Shown here: piece by piece, positions 9,200 through 21,643 of the stretch
How the letters are laid out: every line of letters begins with the position of its first letter
Numbering within the stretch: the first letter of the stretch is position 1
Assembly (NCBI GenBank): GCA_004431415.1
Contig: QPMI01000010.1
Coordinates: 310,001 to 374,000, forward strand
Length of the DNA stretch: 64,000 bases
Origin: Cyanophora paradoxa
Taxonomy: Eukaryota; Glaucocystophyceae; Cyanophorales; Cyanophoraceae
Direction of reading: 5' to 3'
Notes under the pieces: model-generated
What the model was told of the DNA's origin: nothing
Seen by the model: the letters and a program-made list of their open reading frames with translations, nothing else
Database searches by the model: none
Translations under genes and position numbers: made by a program

Positions 9200-10504
9200 T
9201 CAGCCGCCGGGCAGGGAGCGGGGGAGCCTCTCCCCCGGGGGCAGCCCGAGGCGCCGACCCAGCTCCGCCGCCTCCGCCTCCGCCTCCTCCGCGCCCCTCC
9301 GCCGCTCCGTCAGCTCCGCCTCCAGCGCCCGCGTGTCCGCAAGCGCCCCGACCTCCGCCTGCGGGGGGCGTCGACGTCGGCCCACGAGCCGGGGTACAGC
9401 AGTAGCGGCGCTCGGGAGGGGGGTACGGCACCCGGAGGGCCTCGAGCTCGGCTGCCGCGGCCTCGACGCGGCCCCGCCGCTCGCGCTCCGCTGCCTCCTT
9501 CGCCTCCCGCGCCTTCGCCAGCTGGGGGTACACCAATCTCAGAAAAGGCTGCGTTGGGATTGGAGCCCGCGGACCTCGCCGGCCAGGCGCTCGTTCTCGG
9601 CGCGCAGGGCGGCCGCGTACTCCTCCAGGTTCTCGGCCTGCACCGAATCGGATCCAAGAGAGCGCGCGCGCCCCCCGGGCGAAGGGGGTACGGCACCTCG
9701 ACGGCGAGGTCCACCTCCCCCCGCGAAGCGCCGGACGCCTCGCCGAACTCGCTCTCCACTGCGATCAGATTTGCGCGGCGGAAAGATATCGGAAGGCCGG
9801 CAAGCGGATGCGAAGCGCACGCTGCGCGCGGGCGGTCCGCAGCTCCGCCTCGAGGGCCGCGCGCTCCACCACGGCCGGCTTTCCCGCGTAGTGCGCCTCG
9901 ACCTTGGAGAAGTGGCCCGCGAGCCGCGCGCCCTCCGCAGCGTACATATCCCTGCTCGCTTTCAGATTCCAATTAAACAGCCGACGACGTCGAAGAGCCA
10001 AGGGCGCTCGCCTGTCCGCCTCGAGGCGCCGCCGGGCGTCCCCCACCGCCACCGCAAGGCGCTCCTCTTCGGCGCGCAGCAGCTTCGTCTCTGCGTATGC
10101 CACGTGAGCAGGGAGTGGACTTGTGCATGCGATCTCTCACCTTGCTGAGCAGCCTGCACCGTGCGCTTCGCGTTGATGCGCTGCATCTCCTGCGCGAGAA
10201 CCTCCATATCTACCCGCATGCGCTCCATCTGCGCGTCCTCCAGCGTGCACATGGCTGCGCGAGCGGCGGGAAGCGCGAGCGCTCGAGCGCGGTCGGGGCA
10301 GCTGCAGACCCCGGGCGACCTGCTCCTCGAGATCATGCAGCGTTGCTGATAGCGCGTCCGCCTCCGCTTTCTCCGCGTTGGAGGCCTCCTGCGCACAGCG
10401 ATCAGATTACAGCCCGAGAGCCGCGCGGCCTTCGCGACCCACCTCGAGCTCCGTCACCCGCAGCAAGATGAGGGAGAGCGTCGGGTCGGGCGCGTCGGAG
10501 TCCA
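9200..10504 (-). CDS. Coiled-coil protein
   Basis: Start ATG at 10504 (MDSDAPDPTLSLILLRVTE), stop TGA at 9200. Exons seen near 10504-10441, 10390-10320, 10253-10140, 10110-10020, 9964-9780, 9640-9540, 9530-9440 and 9370-9200. Almost every exon is a heptad-rich helix with alternating Glu/Ala/Arg/Leu, for example SNAEKAEADALSATLHDLEE, MERMRVDMEVLAQEMQRINA, ETKLLRAEEERLAVAV, YAAALRAENERLAGEVRGL and ALEAELTERRRGAEEAEA. No catalytic domain, signal peptide or membrane segment was seen. Total about 230-260 residues. Likely structural (cytoskeletal, basal-body or flagellar), but composition alone cannot decide. It starts 178 bp from the divergent F-box-macro gene. Confidence 0.7.
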
Positions 10505-10681
10505 TCGCGGCCACAGCTCGGACAGTCCGGCTCCGCCACGAAACGGGTACGCGGCACGACTTGTGCGGCCTCCGTGTGAACCTGTACTGCTTGCCAGTGC
10601 TTTTCCGATCCACTAGTACTGCTTGCCAGTGCTTGTACGCATCAAGAACCAAGCCTGGAGCCCCCGGAGATCAATCAGGGA

Positions 10682-12501
10682 ATGGCCGCTGGCCCCTCGT
10701 CGCCGCAGCTGGCGCTGCTGGACCTGCCGCCCGAGCTGCTGGCCCTCATCGTCGCTCATCTGGTGAGCAGTTGCAGGCTCATGATCATCCATTGCCCTGA
10801 TCTCCCCCTGCGCAGGACGTGCGCTCCTTCCTGGCCGCTGAGGCGACCTGCAGCGCCCTCCGCGCCTCCTGCGACAACAAGGGCGCGCCGCCCCCGGCCG
10901 CTCAACGCGTGCTCCCCGCGTTTACTTACACGCGTTTAGCAGACTTCTGGCGTGGGCGGATCGCTCTCGACTTCTCTGCCTCGGTGGACGATGCCGGGCT
11001 CCCCGCAGCCGCCGAGCGGCTGGGCGTGCCTCTGGACGGCGGCGACGTCCAAACCTGGAAGTCGCTTTACAGATCGCTTCACGCTCTACGTGCGGCCGTG
11101 GGCGCGATCACGGTCCGCCCGGGCAACATCCAGGTCCGTTTCGCGGCGGCCGCCTCGTCCTCTGCGCGGCGTGGATTCCGACGCGCGGGCCAGGACCAGG
11201 CAGCCGACGCCCTCATCGTTCCGACGAACACGTCCATGCGCCCGGTGATGGGTTCGAGCATGTGGAGGCGAGCCACGCCCAAGCAGCTCTTTGGCAAGCT
11301 CGCGCGAAATTGATCCGCGCGCCGCGCGCAGCGTCATCCAGCGCGGCGGCCCGGCTCTGGAAGCCGAGCGCCGCAGCCTGGCGCCCATCCCCGAGTTCGG
11401 CTGCCGTGTCGCGCGGGCGGGCGACCTGCGCGCCGACCACGTCATCTTCACGGCCGGGCCTTTCTGGGCCGCCGCCTCGGTCCGGGAGCTGAAGGAGCTC
11501 TGCGTCACCTACGATTCCTGCCTCGCCGAGGCGCGCCCCCGGGCCCCGGCCGCGCCGCCGCGCGCCCGTACCCTTCCGAGGTCCTTGACCCGTACCCCCC
11601 CCCCGCCCCCAGGTCCGGAGGCTCTCCCCACGCTCGGTTGCCTGCGCAGCCATCTCCACCGGCATGCGGGGTACGCGAGAGCAGCCCTTTGGCTTCGATC
11701 GATGTACCCCCCCGCGCCTGACTTCTTCTCGGAACAGGCTACCCTATCGACATCGCTTGCCGGTGCGCCCTGCTTCGCGTACCCCCCGCGTCCTCTACTT
11801 CTGCTCGCTTATATGGCCGCTCGCAGAATCGCTGTCTGCCGTGTCTTCTTATTCCTTCGCGGCCAGCTCGCCCGGGGCGAGCCCGTACCCCAAGAGTTCC
11901 GGTGCCGTACCCCCGCCTCGCCTCGCGCCGGCCCCGCCCGTTCCTGAACCTGTACCAGGATGATCTGCAACCCCCGAAGCGTGGAGGAGGGGGGTACGGG
12001 CAACATCGCTGCGAACGCCTACCACGCCGCCCTGCGGCTCCTGATGGACGGGTGCGCTCGCGCCTGTAACCCCCCCCCCCCCCCCCCCTCCTCCTGCCTT
12101 CCTCACCGGCCTCGTCACAGATTTGGGCGCCACGCGCTCAGCGCCGACCCGATGGAGGAGGGACCTTCCGCCCTCCGTAGGTGCGCCCCGTACCCCGGTC
12201 CCGGTCGCCCGGGGGTACAGGTTCGAATGACGCGGCGGCAGCTTCGTGCACAAGCGCTGGATCCAGGCGGGCCCCGCCGTCCCGTGCGTGAGCCGCCCCG
12301 CCCCCATTACTCCGCCTCGGACCCCGAAATCAAACAAACAAGCGAACGCGCAGGCGGCCGTCGGAGGGAGGAGGAGGAGGAGGCGGGGGCGGAGGCGGGG
12401 CCGGGGGCTGGACTTGGGCTCAGGGGGGGCAGGAGGTGCGTCTGGACGAGGACGAGGACGAGGAGGGGGGGGAGGAGGCGCCGGATGAGGACCTCGCCTG
12501 A
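10682..12501 (+). CDS. F-box protein with a macro (ADP-ribose-binding) domain
   Basis: Exon 1 (10682-10762) reads LDLPPELLALIVAHL and exon 2 (from 10816) DVRSFLAAEATCSALRAS, together the signature of an F-box, which docks Skp1 in SCF ubiquitin ligases. A WR motif follows (DFWRGRIALDFS). Then comes a macro domain: ITVRPGNIQ, ADALIVPTNTSMRP (strand plus the Asn of the ligand loop), VIQRGGPALEAERRSL (the GG-ALE-E element), GCRVARAGDLRADHVIFTAG, LKELCVTYDSCLAEA and GYPIDIACRCAL. This order is that of macro domains. Later exons include NIAANAYHAALRLLMDG and an acidic C-terminal tail (LDEDEDEEGGEEAPDEDLA) ending at TGA 12501. Introns carry a poly-C run (12070-12088) and GTACCCC motifs. Domain family knowledge predicts ADP-ribose recognition coupled to ubiquitin ligation; that coupling is inference. 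Exon edges between 10880 and 10935 and between 11770 and 12420 are uncertain. Confidence 0.78.
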
Positions 12502-13235
12502 CCTGACCTCCACCCCCTTTGGAAGAATACCACTTTTATACGCTCACTGTCACGCCGGGCCTTCCCTTCCCTCCGGAGATGCATGCATGCGCAAACGGAG
12601 GCTTAGACGCACCCGCTTCAGGGGGTGCCTCGAAAGGAAGGGGGGCGGGGGGGGGGGGGGGGGGGGGGTGTGTGGAGGGAGGGGGTGTGCCCCGAGCTGC
12701 CCGGAGGTGCACGTGCGCGGGTGATTGCAGGGGGGGCATTCGCTCGGGCCCTCGTCGTTGTCGCCGTCACCCTCGGTACGCGTACGCGTACCCCCTCTCG
12801 CCAATAATCTAATTAATATTGCTCTAGCCGGCTCTAGCTGTCGACGTGCGGAGCGATGGCGTGCATGCAGGGCGCGCCGCACGTGGCGTAGTCGTGGCGG
12901 CCGTGGACGAGCCGCGCCTGGACGAGCGGCCGTGGCCGCTGGTGAGCGGGGCGGGGGCGGGGGCGAGCCCGCCCGTGTACCGGGAGCGTGTGGCCGGCTG
13001 GGGCCTAACCCTATTAAAGGCTAGCGCTCCTGGTATGATATCGATACGTCCTCGCCACGCCGTTAGCTAGCTGTATAGTACTTCTGCCGGCCCCAGTAAA
13101 GTGGGCTACGTATACAGGCCTCCCTCCTGCAACTGGAGACCTCAATTGCAACAGCGTTTGAATTCTTCGAATTTGCAACTGGATACCTCAATTGCAACTG
13201 GAGACCTCCCTCTACACACACATGTACAATTACAA
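12502..13235. other. Tail-to-tail spacer with poly-G run
   Basis: Contains a 22-nt G run (12647-12668) and A/T-rich stretches, and three partial copies of a CAACTGGAGACCTCAATTGCAA-like motif around 13125-13210. Open frames over 12725-13070 show no recognisable domain and no phase-matched introns; I do not call a gene. Confidence 0.5.
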
Positions 13236-16200
13236 TCACTTCGAATTCGAATTCTTGATCTTTGGAAGGCGCTTGATTAAGGAAGTAGAACAGTCCACGA
13301 ACGAATTCTCAGCCTCCGTAGCGCCGAAGCACTCGCGATCGTCCGACAAGGGGTGCACCACGCGGATTCCTGTCTGGCAGCGTTCAAGCCGATTCGACGC
13401 GATGCGGGGCACAGTCAAGGCCACTCGCAACTCGTCGTTGCTCTCGAGATTGCACATAGACATGCTGAAGGGCCCTTCAACGTAAATGCCTTCAGGATAA
13501 TCAGCGATGGCGTTGGATTCGATGACCGGGGGTCGCGATCGCTCGAGCTCGCCGGAAACAGGTCGGCAGGAACCGGGTTGTCGTCCAATCTGAACTCGTA
13601 CGCAAATGGCCATGCCGCATGCCGGGTGGCTAGGTGGTCGAAGACTTTTTGATGCAGAAAAGATTTCGTTCCGTTCGACGATGCAAAGCTGCTCTGTTCG
13701 AACCGTTATACCCGAGAGAAGCTCGCGTTGTTTTTGTTGAAGAGCGCGCTCGATATCCATGTTTATGGAGTGAGTACGGGAATCTGTGGGATCCAAAATC
13801 CAGAAATCTTGGAGATTCGGGGAGATCGCGGGGGATCCGGAAAAGTCCTGAAAGTCAACATAAACCCCAGTTCTGCATTGGAAGATTGAGTTGCCGCAGG
13901 CAATGTACGTTCGAGAGTTGCTGTAGAGCCCCTTGCCATTGCTGAAGATATGTATGGTCAGATGTACATAGATATGGTCAGACGAGAAGATTTATATACT
14001 ATGCATATGATATATATAGATCCACGCACGTAGTCACGAATACTTCGAAGCCTATCCCGAGATCCGAATTGCATATGACGTTTTCCTCCACAAGTATGCA
14101 GCAACCGTAGGCTGTTTGAATAGCAAAGCAGGGGCTTGCATTGAAAACGTTGCCAGAAACACGCGCAATGGCGGAAGCACGTATAACCAAGCCTAATGAA
14201 GACGAAAAATGTCAACAACGCTGGCATGTCAAAATGTCAATATTAATATAAACATCTTACCGGTGCCGACAAACTCGTTGTTCTCGAGAATCACCCGAGC
14301 ATATTTTTCCACGATAATTTGGGGCAGAAGGTTCATCTCATCTCTCGCCTGTTCATCGATGTGGGTGCACTCTCGAACAACGAACGTGCAGCCGGCGATC
14401 CGAACGAGCTGCCCGCCGCCCGCTCGACCGTAGGCGTCGTGGATGCCGTTAAGTTGTTCCTTCCACGTTGACGGCTGACTGAAAAAGGTGTCGAAGCCGC
14501 TGATGTTAATGCCGATCGTTCCGTGAGCGTCAAAGTGACAACCAACAATATCCGCTTGCACGGGACCTACAATTTCTGCCAATGCACAATACTTGTCACC
14601 GGCACATTCGGGAATCTCGAAGCGGATGTTCTCGAGCGTGACGTGCGGAGGTGAAATATCGATTGTAACTGCACTGTCGTTCGGATTCCAGCCCATGATT
14701 TGAAGGAGGGGCCCAGTTTCGAATTCATGATCAGGCAGTAATTGTTGTTGTCGGGGTACTTCTCGCGATCGGGTGACGATCGAATTGTGCGTGCCAAGTA
14801 TTCTGATGGACTTGGCGATGAAGATCTGATCACGACCATGAGAGGTACCGGTGACGTAGCGTCCGGGTTGGAGGAGAAGCGTCTGGCCGGGTTCAGCCGC
14901 CTCCACTGCCCGACGGAGCGTATCAACACCAGGCGGCACAACAACGATGTCCGTGGAAAGCTTGCGAGATTGTTGCATTTGATATCGCTTATGTAGGTTG
15001 TCATACGATGAGTGGGCTGCCGGTTTCGAATGAGTTATCATAGTATGACCACCGCATGCGCACATTAAATGCAAATGCACCTTCCCTGCGGATGCTTGAT
15101 ATGCCTTCGTAGACAGATCTGATGCGTCCCGCACAGGAACCCGTGATCCCAATCGTTTCTGCATATATAAGGATATAAATGTACATCGACAAGGATATAA
15201 ATGTACATCGACTCGGAACATGTACATGACGGCAGCTTTTCAAAAGCTTTTCAAAGCTTTTCAAGATCTCACCGCCGAGCATGCTCTCCGAATCCTTCGA
15301 GGCAAGCACGTCGAAGAGAGCACCCAGTCGTGAAGGGACGGCGCAAAGGTGCTCCAATACCTATTCGTTAGATTAAAAGTTGGAATCAGCATTACAGATT
15401 GTTGCAGCTAGAAACATTTTAAAGCAACGTAAAATCAACGAACCGCCCTCGGTGGATACATTGCAGCCAATCGGAGTGCCAACTGCACCATGACAAAGCG
15501 CTCCCGCGGAGAGCGCAGCACTGGAACCCATTTCTCGCCATAATCGCTGGCCAGCTTGTCGCAAGTCTCCCTCTGTCGAAGGAGCTCCGCGCAGAAATAT
15601 ATGAGGTCTTCGACTATAACGCCGTCCTGGTCCCGGGTCAGAACTGCGACCGGCACACCAGCCGCGAACGTTTCCGAGGCGTTGTAGGAGATCGGCAGGC
15701 CTGGGACGCCCTGGGGACGGATCCGGAGCCGCGTTGCACGATCCCTGTCCTGACTCATGAGTCGGATGAACAGATCGACGCAAGCTTCGACGCCGACGTA
15801 TTTGAAGCAAATCAAAGCGCGATCAAAATCTTGCTGCTGAACGTAGAACTGCGCACAAGTTAACCGATCGCGAGTGAGTAAATTTAATTTCTCTGAAGGT
15901 TTCAACTGCGCATTTGGGTCTCTAAATCAATCGCGGACCTGCCCGGCTTGCTCCCATTTTTCCGGCTTCTGGTGTGGTTGCAAGAGCTTCCAAACGCTGT
16001 CATTCAGACCTGCAGCGTTGCAGATCTTGATCGCCTTAACGACCTCTCCAGCTCTGCGAAGTAGGATCCATTAGGTATTCATGATAACAATGAAAGCACC
16101 GATGGAGCACTCGGAACGCACGAGCTTAAGCACTCCGCGGCGCGCTCAGCGGCGCCCGCGTCCTTAAAGAGGCGGGCCGCCTCAATAAACTTATCTCTCG

Positions 16201-19200
16201 CGGAAGGCTCGCGTCGACCGCTCATCTCTCGCGCCGACGCGAGCGATTTCTCGGCCCGACGGAGCATCCGCAGTCGAGAGTCGCTGTTCGCTGCGCGTGC
16301 ACCGGAAAGTACGGATGCTGGCACTCGATCTTGCTCTCCGGTCGCCATCGCCGGAGCTTCGGGTGAGCTCTCACACGGACGGCCCTCCGGTGCATTCGGG
16401 CGGAGAGCGGCCTCGAGCTCTTCGGCGATGGCGAAAGCGCGGTCCGCCGCCTCCCGCATGCCGAGCTGCTCGTAGTCCTTCCCTTTCCGTCGCTGCAAAG
16501 AAAATGCAGGAAGTACAGGTTTTAATCCGCAAAATTCAAATTATTATATCTAGTTCTGATCAACGTGAGCGCACCCAGATCTCTGGCGAACTGTCGACCA
16601 CCCTCCTCTGAATCGAGCCAACGCACTTCTCATCCTATTAATCAATTAATCAATAGAAAGCACTCGAAACGGGATTCATGATCAGTATATAAGTAGCCCG
16701 CACCTGCACGGCCTTGCAATTCGCAAGGAGACCCACGAGTATCTTGCGGGCGGCCGCGAGTGACTTGGGAGCCTCTTGCATCCGGTCGAACACCCTCATG
16801 CGCGAAGAACTCATGATCAATTATAATCATGATCAGTACTAGTGCGCAGCAATCGAGCCCACCAGACGTTCTCACGCGCGCGCGTCGCCGCGACGTACAG
16901 CAGCTTCAGCGTGTGGGTGAGGACGAACAGCTTGTTGGCATCGAGGCGTGCCAACTGATCCTTCGAATTCGGCTCCTGCAATTCGAGTTCGACCGCCGAA
17001 TTCGAATTCGGCCGCCGAATGCATATATCTAATGCATATGATATTAGAAGACACTCACCGCGCGATCGGAGGCAGCGATGCTGGGCTTCGCGTCCGCTTC
17101 CTGATCAACTTTTAATTTTATGGCGGCGCCAGCGACCACCTCCGCCTCGACGGCCCTGACGGCGCGCTGCCACAGGCGGTCGTCCCGCGCGTCGCTGTCC
17201 CGGAAGAAGTCCACTCTGCGCACGCGCACATTCCCGAAATTCGGATGTGTTTTGATGCGTCAACGTTAATGCTGTACATGCGCACATGAGGACGGAGTCG
17301 AACTCGAGGCCCTTGGACTCCTCGATGGTCAGCACCTGTCAATTGCAAACCGCCGGTCAGCACCTCAGGCCTGCAGCTGTCCTAGCAGGCTGTACGTGTA
17401 CAAGTAGGTCAGCACCTGGCTGCCCCGCAACCACTCCGGCAGCCGCTCCTTCGCCTCTCTGCTCCGCACCAGCACAACCTGCCCATTGGAATAAAAATGT
17501 CAACGTTCGCCGGAGCGAGCGCAACATTAAAGTTATTGGGAGCGGCCGGCGCGCCTGCTCCGCGCCAAGTCTGTCGCCGCCGGGCTTGACCGTGGCGCCC
17601 GTGCCCGCGCCCGTCTCGCCGAAGAGGAAGCGTCGGAGGTCGTCCGCGCTGGACGACTCGAAGAAGACCGGAAGCTCCCCGCCGCGCATTCCTGACGGGA
17701 GAAGGTTTCCGTGAGCTAACTGTAGCTGCGTAGCGGCGCAGGTACGTGTATATACATATTGCATTTTTAAATGCGGACCCACGTCGCGCGGGAGGGGGTC
17801 GATCTCGCGCGGGTTCAGGGCCGCCACGACGTCGAGCAGCGTCGACCCCAGGGCCAGAATGCCCGCGTGGGAGCGGTAGTTCTGTATGGAACGGGTCAGC
17901 CTTCAGCCTTCAGCCTTCGGCCTCCTTCGACGTGGGAGCGGTAGTTCTACGTATACGCGGGATCTCGAAATATTACGAATACGTATACGGATGGCGAGAT
18001 CTAGAGAAGCGGGCGGACCTAGAGATCTAGAACTGTGTATATGTAATATAATTAAATATAACGCCAGTCGCCAATGCAAGGCAGCGTTTGTTCTTTTAAT
18101 TTTGGAACGGGCCAGGCATGAGTTTAGATTGAGAGCCATCTATATATTTTTGCTAATCGCCAAGACAGCGAGCGGACCTGTGTGAGGTAGCAGACGGGGT
18201 CGTGATCCTGCGGCGTGCAGCGCCGGTCGAACAGCCTCCGCTCCGTCTCGGGCAGCAGCAGCTTCCGGACGTAACGGAACTGAAAGGCGACCCCTGCTCC
18301 TCGAACCGGACCGAAGGAAATTGTGAGTTGAAACCAAAATCTATAGAGAACATGCATGCGTGCGTGCACCGCGTGCGATGGCCTGGGCAGAGTCGCCGGA
18401 CATCCAGAGGGCGCGAGAATCCCCCGCGAACAGCGCCACCAGGGCCAGCTCCGCCATCGTCCTGCTCGATCGCGAGCTCAGGATTCAAAACAGTGGCCAT
18501 GGAGTGGAGGAGCGAGAAAGAGTGGATCATGATCAAATTTAAAGGCGCGCGCCAGTCCTGGACCTCGTCCACGTAGACCTCGTGCACGGCCGGCCCGCGG
18601 TACCCCTCCTCCCGCAGCCGCCCGAACACGTGGTGCACGACGTCCTAGAGAAAGACGAAAGGAAAACGACGGTGTTGGGTACGGGGCGCGTCACTGCCTC
18701 TGAGCTCGAGTCGCACCAGGTGGTCGAAGAGGGGGAGGCCTCCAGACCCGGAGGCGTGCCGCGGGCTCCGCTTCAGCTGCTCGTAACGCGCGTGCAGCTC
18801 GAACGCGACCCGCCGCTGCTCGGGCGGCACGCGGGACCTGCGGCGCCCAAATTAGATCGGCGTCGCTGTCGGCGCTGGTGGCGGGGCGGGGCGGGCCGGG
18901 GCGCACTGCATGCGGCCGAGGGCGAGGTAGTCGTCCAGAGCGAGGACGCCCCCCGGCGAGAGCAGGGCGTCCAGGCCGCCCCTGCCAGCTGGCTCAGATC
19001 TAGACCCGCAATGCGAACGCGGGTTCGAGGCCTGCGCTCACCTGAGGTGCGAGACGATCTCCGACCAGAGGTCGTCGGCCGTGAGGCCGCCCAGGGCCGC
19101 CTCGTCGCGCCCCGCGCAGAGCTCCGGCCACAGATCACCCCGGAACCGATCCGCGCCCACCCGCCGCTGCGGCCGCGTCCAATTTCAGAATTTCGGCGCC

Positions 19201-21454
19201 GATCGCGACTCCGAAGCGAGTGGGCGGCCGTGGCCCAGCGCGCGCCTCGCGCTCGAATGCGAAGTCGAAGGGCCGCTCGAGGGTCGCGTTGAGGAGGCGG
19301 AGCCAGCGGTCCCGCGACACTGCGCCCGCTCAGGCGAGCTCAGGTGAGGTCAGACGAAAGAGCTCATGTAATGTCAGCACCGCAGAGGGGGAAGTGCGCC
19401 TCGCGAAGGTCGCGCAGCGATGCCGCCCCCAGCGCCTCCAGCACCGCGTCGTCCGCCCCGACCCCGTCCGAATCCGGATCCGCGGGGTCGTCCACGGCGC
19501 CGGTGCCGGCGCCGGCAGCCTCCGCACCCTCCCCGCGCCCGAAGAGTGCCTCCCGCCGCCCTTTCTCCTCCGCCCGCCTCTGCCCGCGCCGGAGTCTCGT
19601 GAGCGAGCGGCGCGTGCGCGTGTGAGCGGCTCGTGAGCGGCACGGCGCTCGCTCACCAGGCGGCCGAGGGTGGCCCGAACGCGGCCGCAGAGCGCCGCGT
19701 TTGCCGCCAGAAACGCCGCGCGGTAGTGGCCGCGGCCGCCGGACAGCAGGCGGTGGCCGCGGGAGAGCGCCCAGTAGGTGCGGTCGCCCGCCCAGAGCCG
19801 GACGATGGCGCAGGAGGTCTTGCCAGCGCCCGGCCGCCCGTTCACGATGCACGGCCACGGCGCCGCGACCGCCCTCGCCTCCTCCCCACTGCGCGCCGCT
19901 TGATCAGATGCAGGCTGGCTCCGGGGCGGGCCAGCCGCGGGGCGGGGGCGGGGGCGGCTGGCGGCGCACGCAGAGGGGTCGGCCCCCGCCGCCGCGGCCG
20001 CTGCCGCCGAAGCAGAATTCGAGTTCGGAGGGGCGGCCACGGCCGCGGAGCCGAGCACCGACGCGGCAAGAGAGACCGCCTCGTCTCGCACGCGCTTCAG
20101 CACCGCCTCGTCTGCAGGGGGCGCCACGTCAGCCGAGGCGCACAAAAACGACGACCGCGCGCGGGTCGCCCCTTGGCATGCGCGTGCACACGCACCGGCT
20201 TCCCGCGCCCGGGCCCGCTCTCGAAGTGTCGAGGGCGGGGCCTCGGCGCCGGCGGCCCCGACCGCCGCGTCGTCTTCGAGCGCGGCTAGGCTTAAGTAGC
20301 GCGGGCCGCCCTCTGAACCCTCCGGGAACTCGCGGGGCAGCCGAATCCGGTGGTGCCGCCCCGCCACCTCCGCCGCCGGCGCCGCCGCTGCCGCCTTGGG
20401 CCGCGGGACGGCGGGGAGCGGGGCCGGCGGCCGTGAGGCGATGTGCTGTTCGACGTAGCGGATGCGCTCCTGCGTGCGGTCGTGCGAGTAGACGCCCCTA
20501 AGGGCGGGGCGGGTCGGCCCGGGCCAGGGCCGGGCGCGGCGGGGCGGGTCGGGGCGGGCGCGGTACCAGAACACGAGCTTGTCGCAGACTCGGAGCCCGC
20601 TGCCTCGCTCCGACGGCCCCGACACCTGCGCCCCCGGCCGGCCGCTCTGAGGGGAGGACTCCGGGACCGACTATCGGGGGGGGGGGCGCGCGCGCGCGGG
20701 CCGCACCTCTTCCCACAGGGCCCTCCAGTGCCGCTCGAGGTACGTCTCGTAGAGCCGCGCCCGCGGGGCGCTCTGATAATGAGCGATGCGTCAGGAAGGC
20801 GCGAGAAGTGCAACTCGAAGGCCTAGGGGACGGAGAGGGGCGCACGGGGAGGGTAAGGCGCTTCGAGAGGCGGGCGGCCCGCTCGCCCGAGGCGACGCGC
20901 AGGAGCTTCCGCAGGGCGTCCCGCCGGATCGCCGCGTCCACGCCCCGGGAGCGCCACTGCGACTGCGCGGCATCCGCCACCTCGACCTCCCTACGCAAAG
21001 GCGCGGCGCGCGTTAACGTACGTGTTCGCGTACTAAGATAAACATGAAGGTTCGGGCCGACGCCTCGAAGGTTCGGGCCGCACCAGGTCGCTTTGGAGAG
21101 CGCGTCGAGCAGCGCCGACTCGTCGCGCGCGTCTTCGTCCTCGAGCTCTTGCAATTGCACGTCAGCTCCAGTTGCAAGCTCATGATCATCATCTGCGCGC
21201 CCCGGCCCGCATCATGCATATGATCATGACCGCACGCCCGCATCACGCGCGCAGCCTCGCGCGCCGCCCAACGCCGAGTCGTCCACGGCTTCTATAACCC
21301 ATTGCGGCGTCGGGCACGCGCGCGCGTGCGCACCTGCGTACGCGTCGTCGTCCTCGTCTTCGCTCAAGACCGCCCCTCCCGGCTCGAGTGCGATCGCTAC
21401 CGCTCCGGAGGCCAGCGCGGCTTCTGCGCGCTCGGCTGGGAGCGCGAGAGACAT
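13236..21454 (-). CDS. Giant TRANK1-like UvrD-type helicase with TPR-like region and C-terminal right-handed beta-helix
   Basis: Start ATG at 21454 (MSLALPAERAEAALASGAVA), acidic leader, then helices (ARLYETYLERHWRALWEE). The helicase core contains Walker A (IVNGRPGAGKTSC, about 19840), NAALCGRVRATLGRLV, FPLCGADITL, the DE-box (HEVYVDEVQD, about 18570), ALWMSGDSAQAIARG (about 18400), AGILALGSTLLDVVAALNP, the motif V-like VLTIEESKGLEFDSV (about 17320) and the UvrD C-motif LKLLYVAATRARENVWWARL (about 16900). These match the TRANK1-type superfamily 1 helicases. Downstream are TPR-like helices (EYEQLGMREAADRAF-like, AARLFKDAGAAERAAECL, FYVQQQDFDRALICFKYVGV). Phase-matched exons near 15358-15280, 15168-15073 and 15027-14700 carry on directly into a parallel beta-helix: LRRAVEAAEPGQTLLLQPGR, ENIRFEIPECAG, GINISGFDTFF and GNVFNASPCFAIQTA, ending at 13236. 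More than 30 exons are likely. The fusion rests on phase agreement at three successive junctions; two adjacent genes remain possible. Confidence 0.78.
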
Positions 21455-21643
21455 CGCTAGCTCCGCTCCTAGTAACTGCCGGCGCGCAGCTATTGCCAGC
21501 TTCTATGTAGGGGTACGACGTACATCCGGCTCGCAGACCCGTCATTCCGCGCCGCCTCAGCCTGCCAGCTGAAGCATTCGAGTCGGGTACAACCGTCCTT
21601 GCTTCACGGCGGACGCGCCTGACCTTGCCTGGCATCGACAACG
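21455..21643. promoter_or_regulatory. Head-to-head spacer between helicase and aprataxin-like genes
   Basis: 189 bp between two divergent start codons (21454 minus, 21644 plus). Both genes look like nucleic-acid maintenance factors, so shared regulation is plausible but unproven. No clear promoter element was seen. Confidence 0.4.

Noticed and set aside
8669-9976. 435-codon + strand open frame
   Set aside because: It is opposite the coiled-coil gene, is Arg/Pro/Ala-rich as expected for an antisense shadow in GC-rich DNA, and shows no domain.
12725-13070. Overlapping + strand frames between two gene ends
   Set aside because: No domain, no phase-consistent introns, and both flanking genes end here, so a 3' UTR spacer is the simpler reading.
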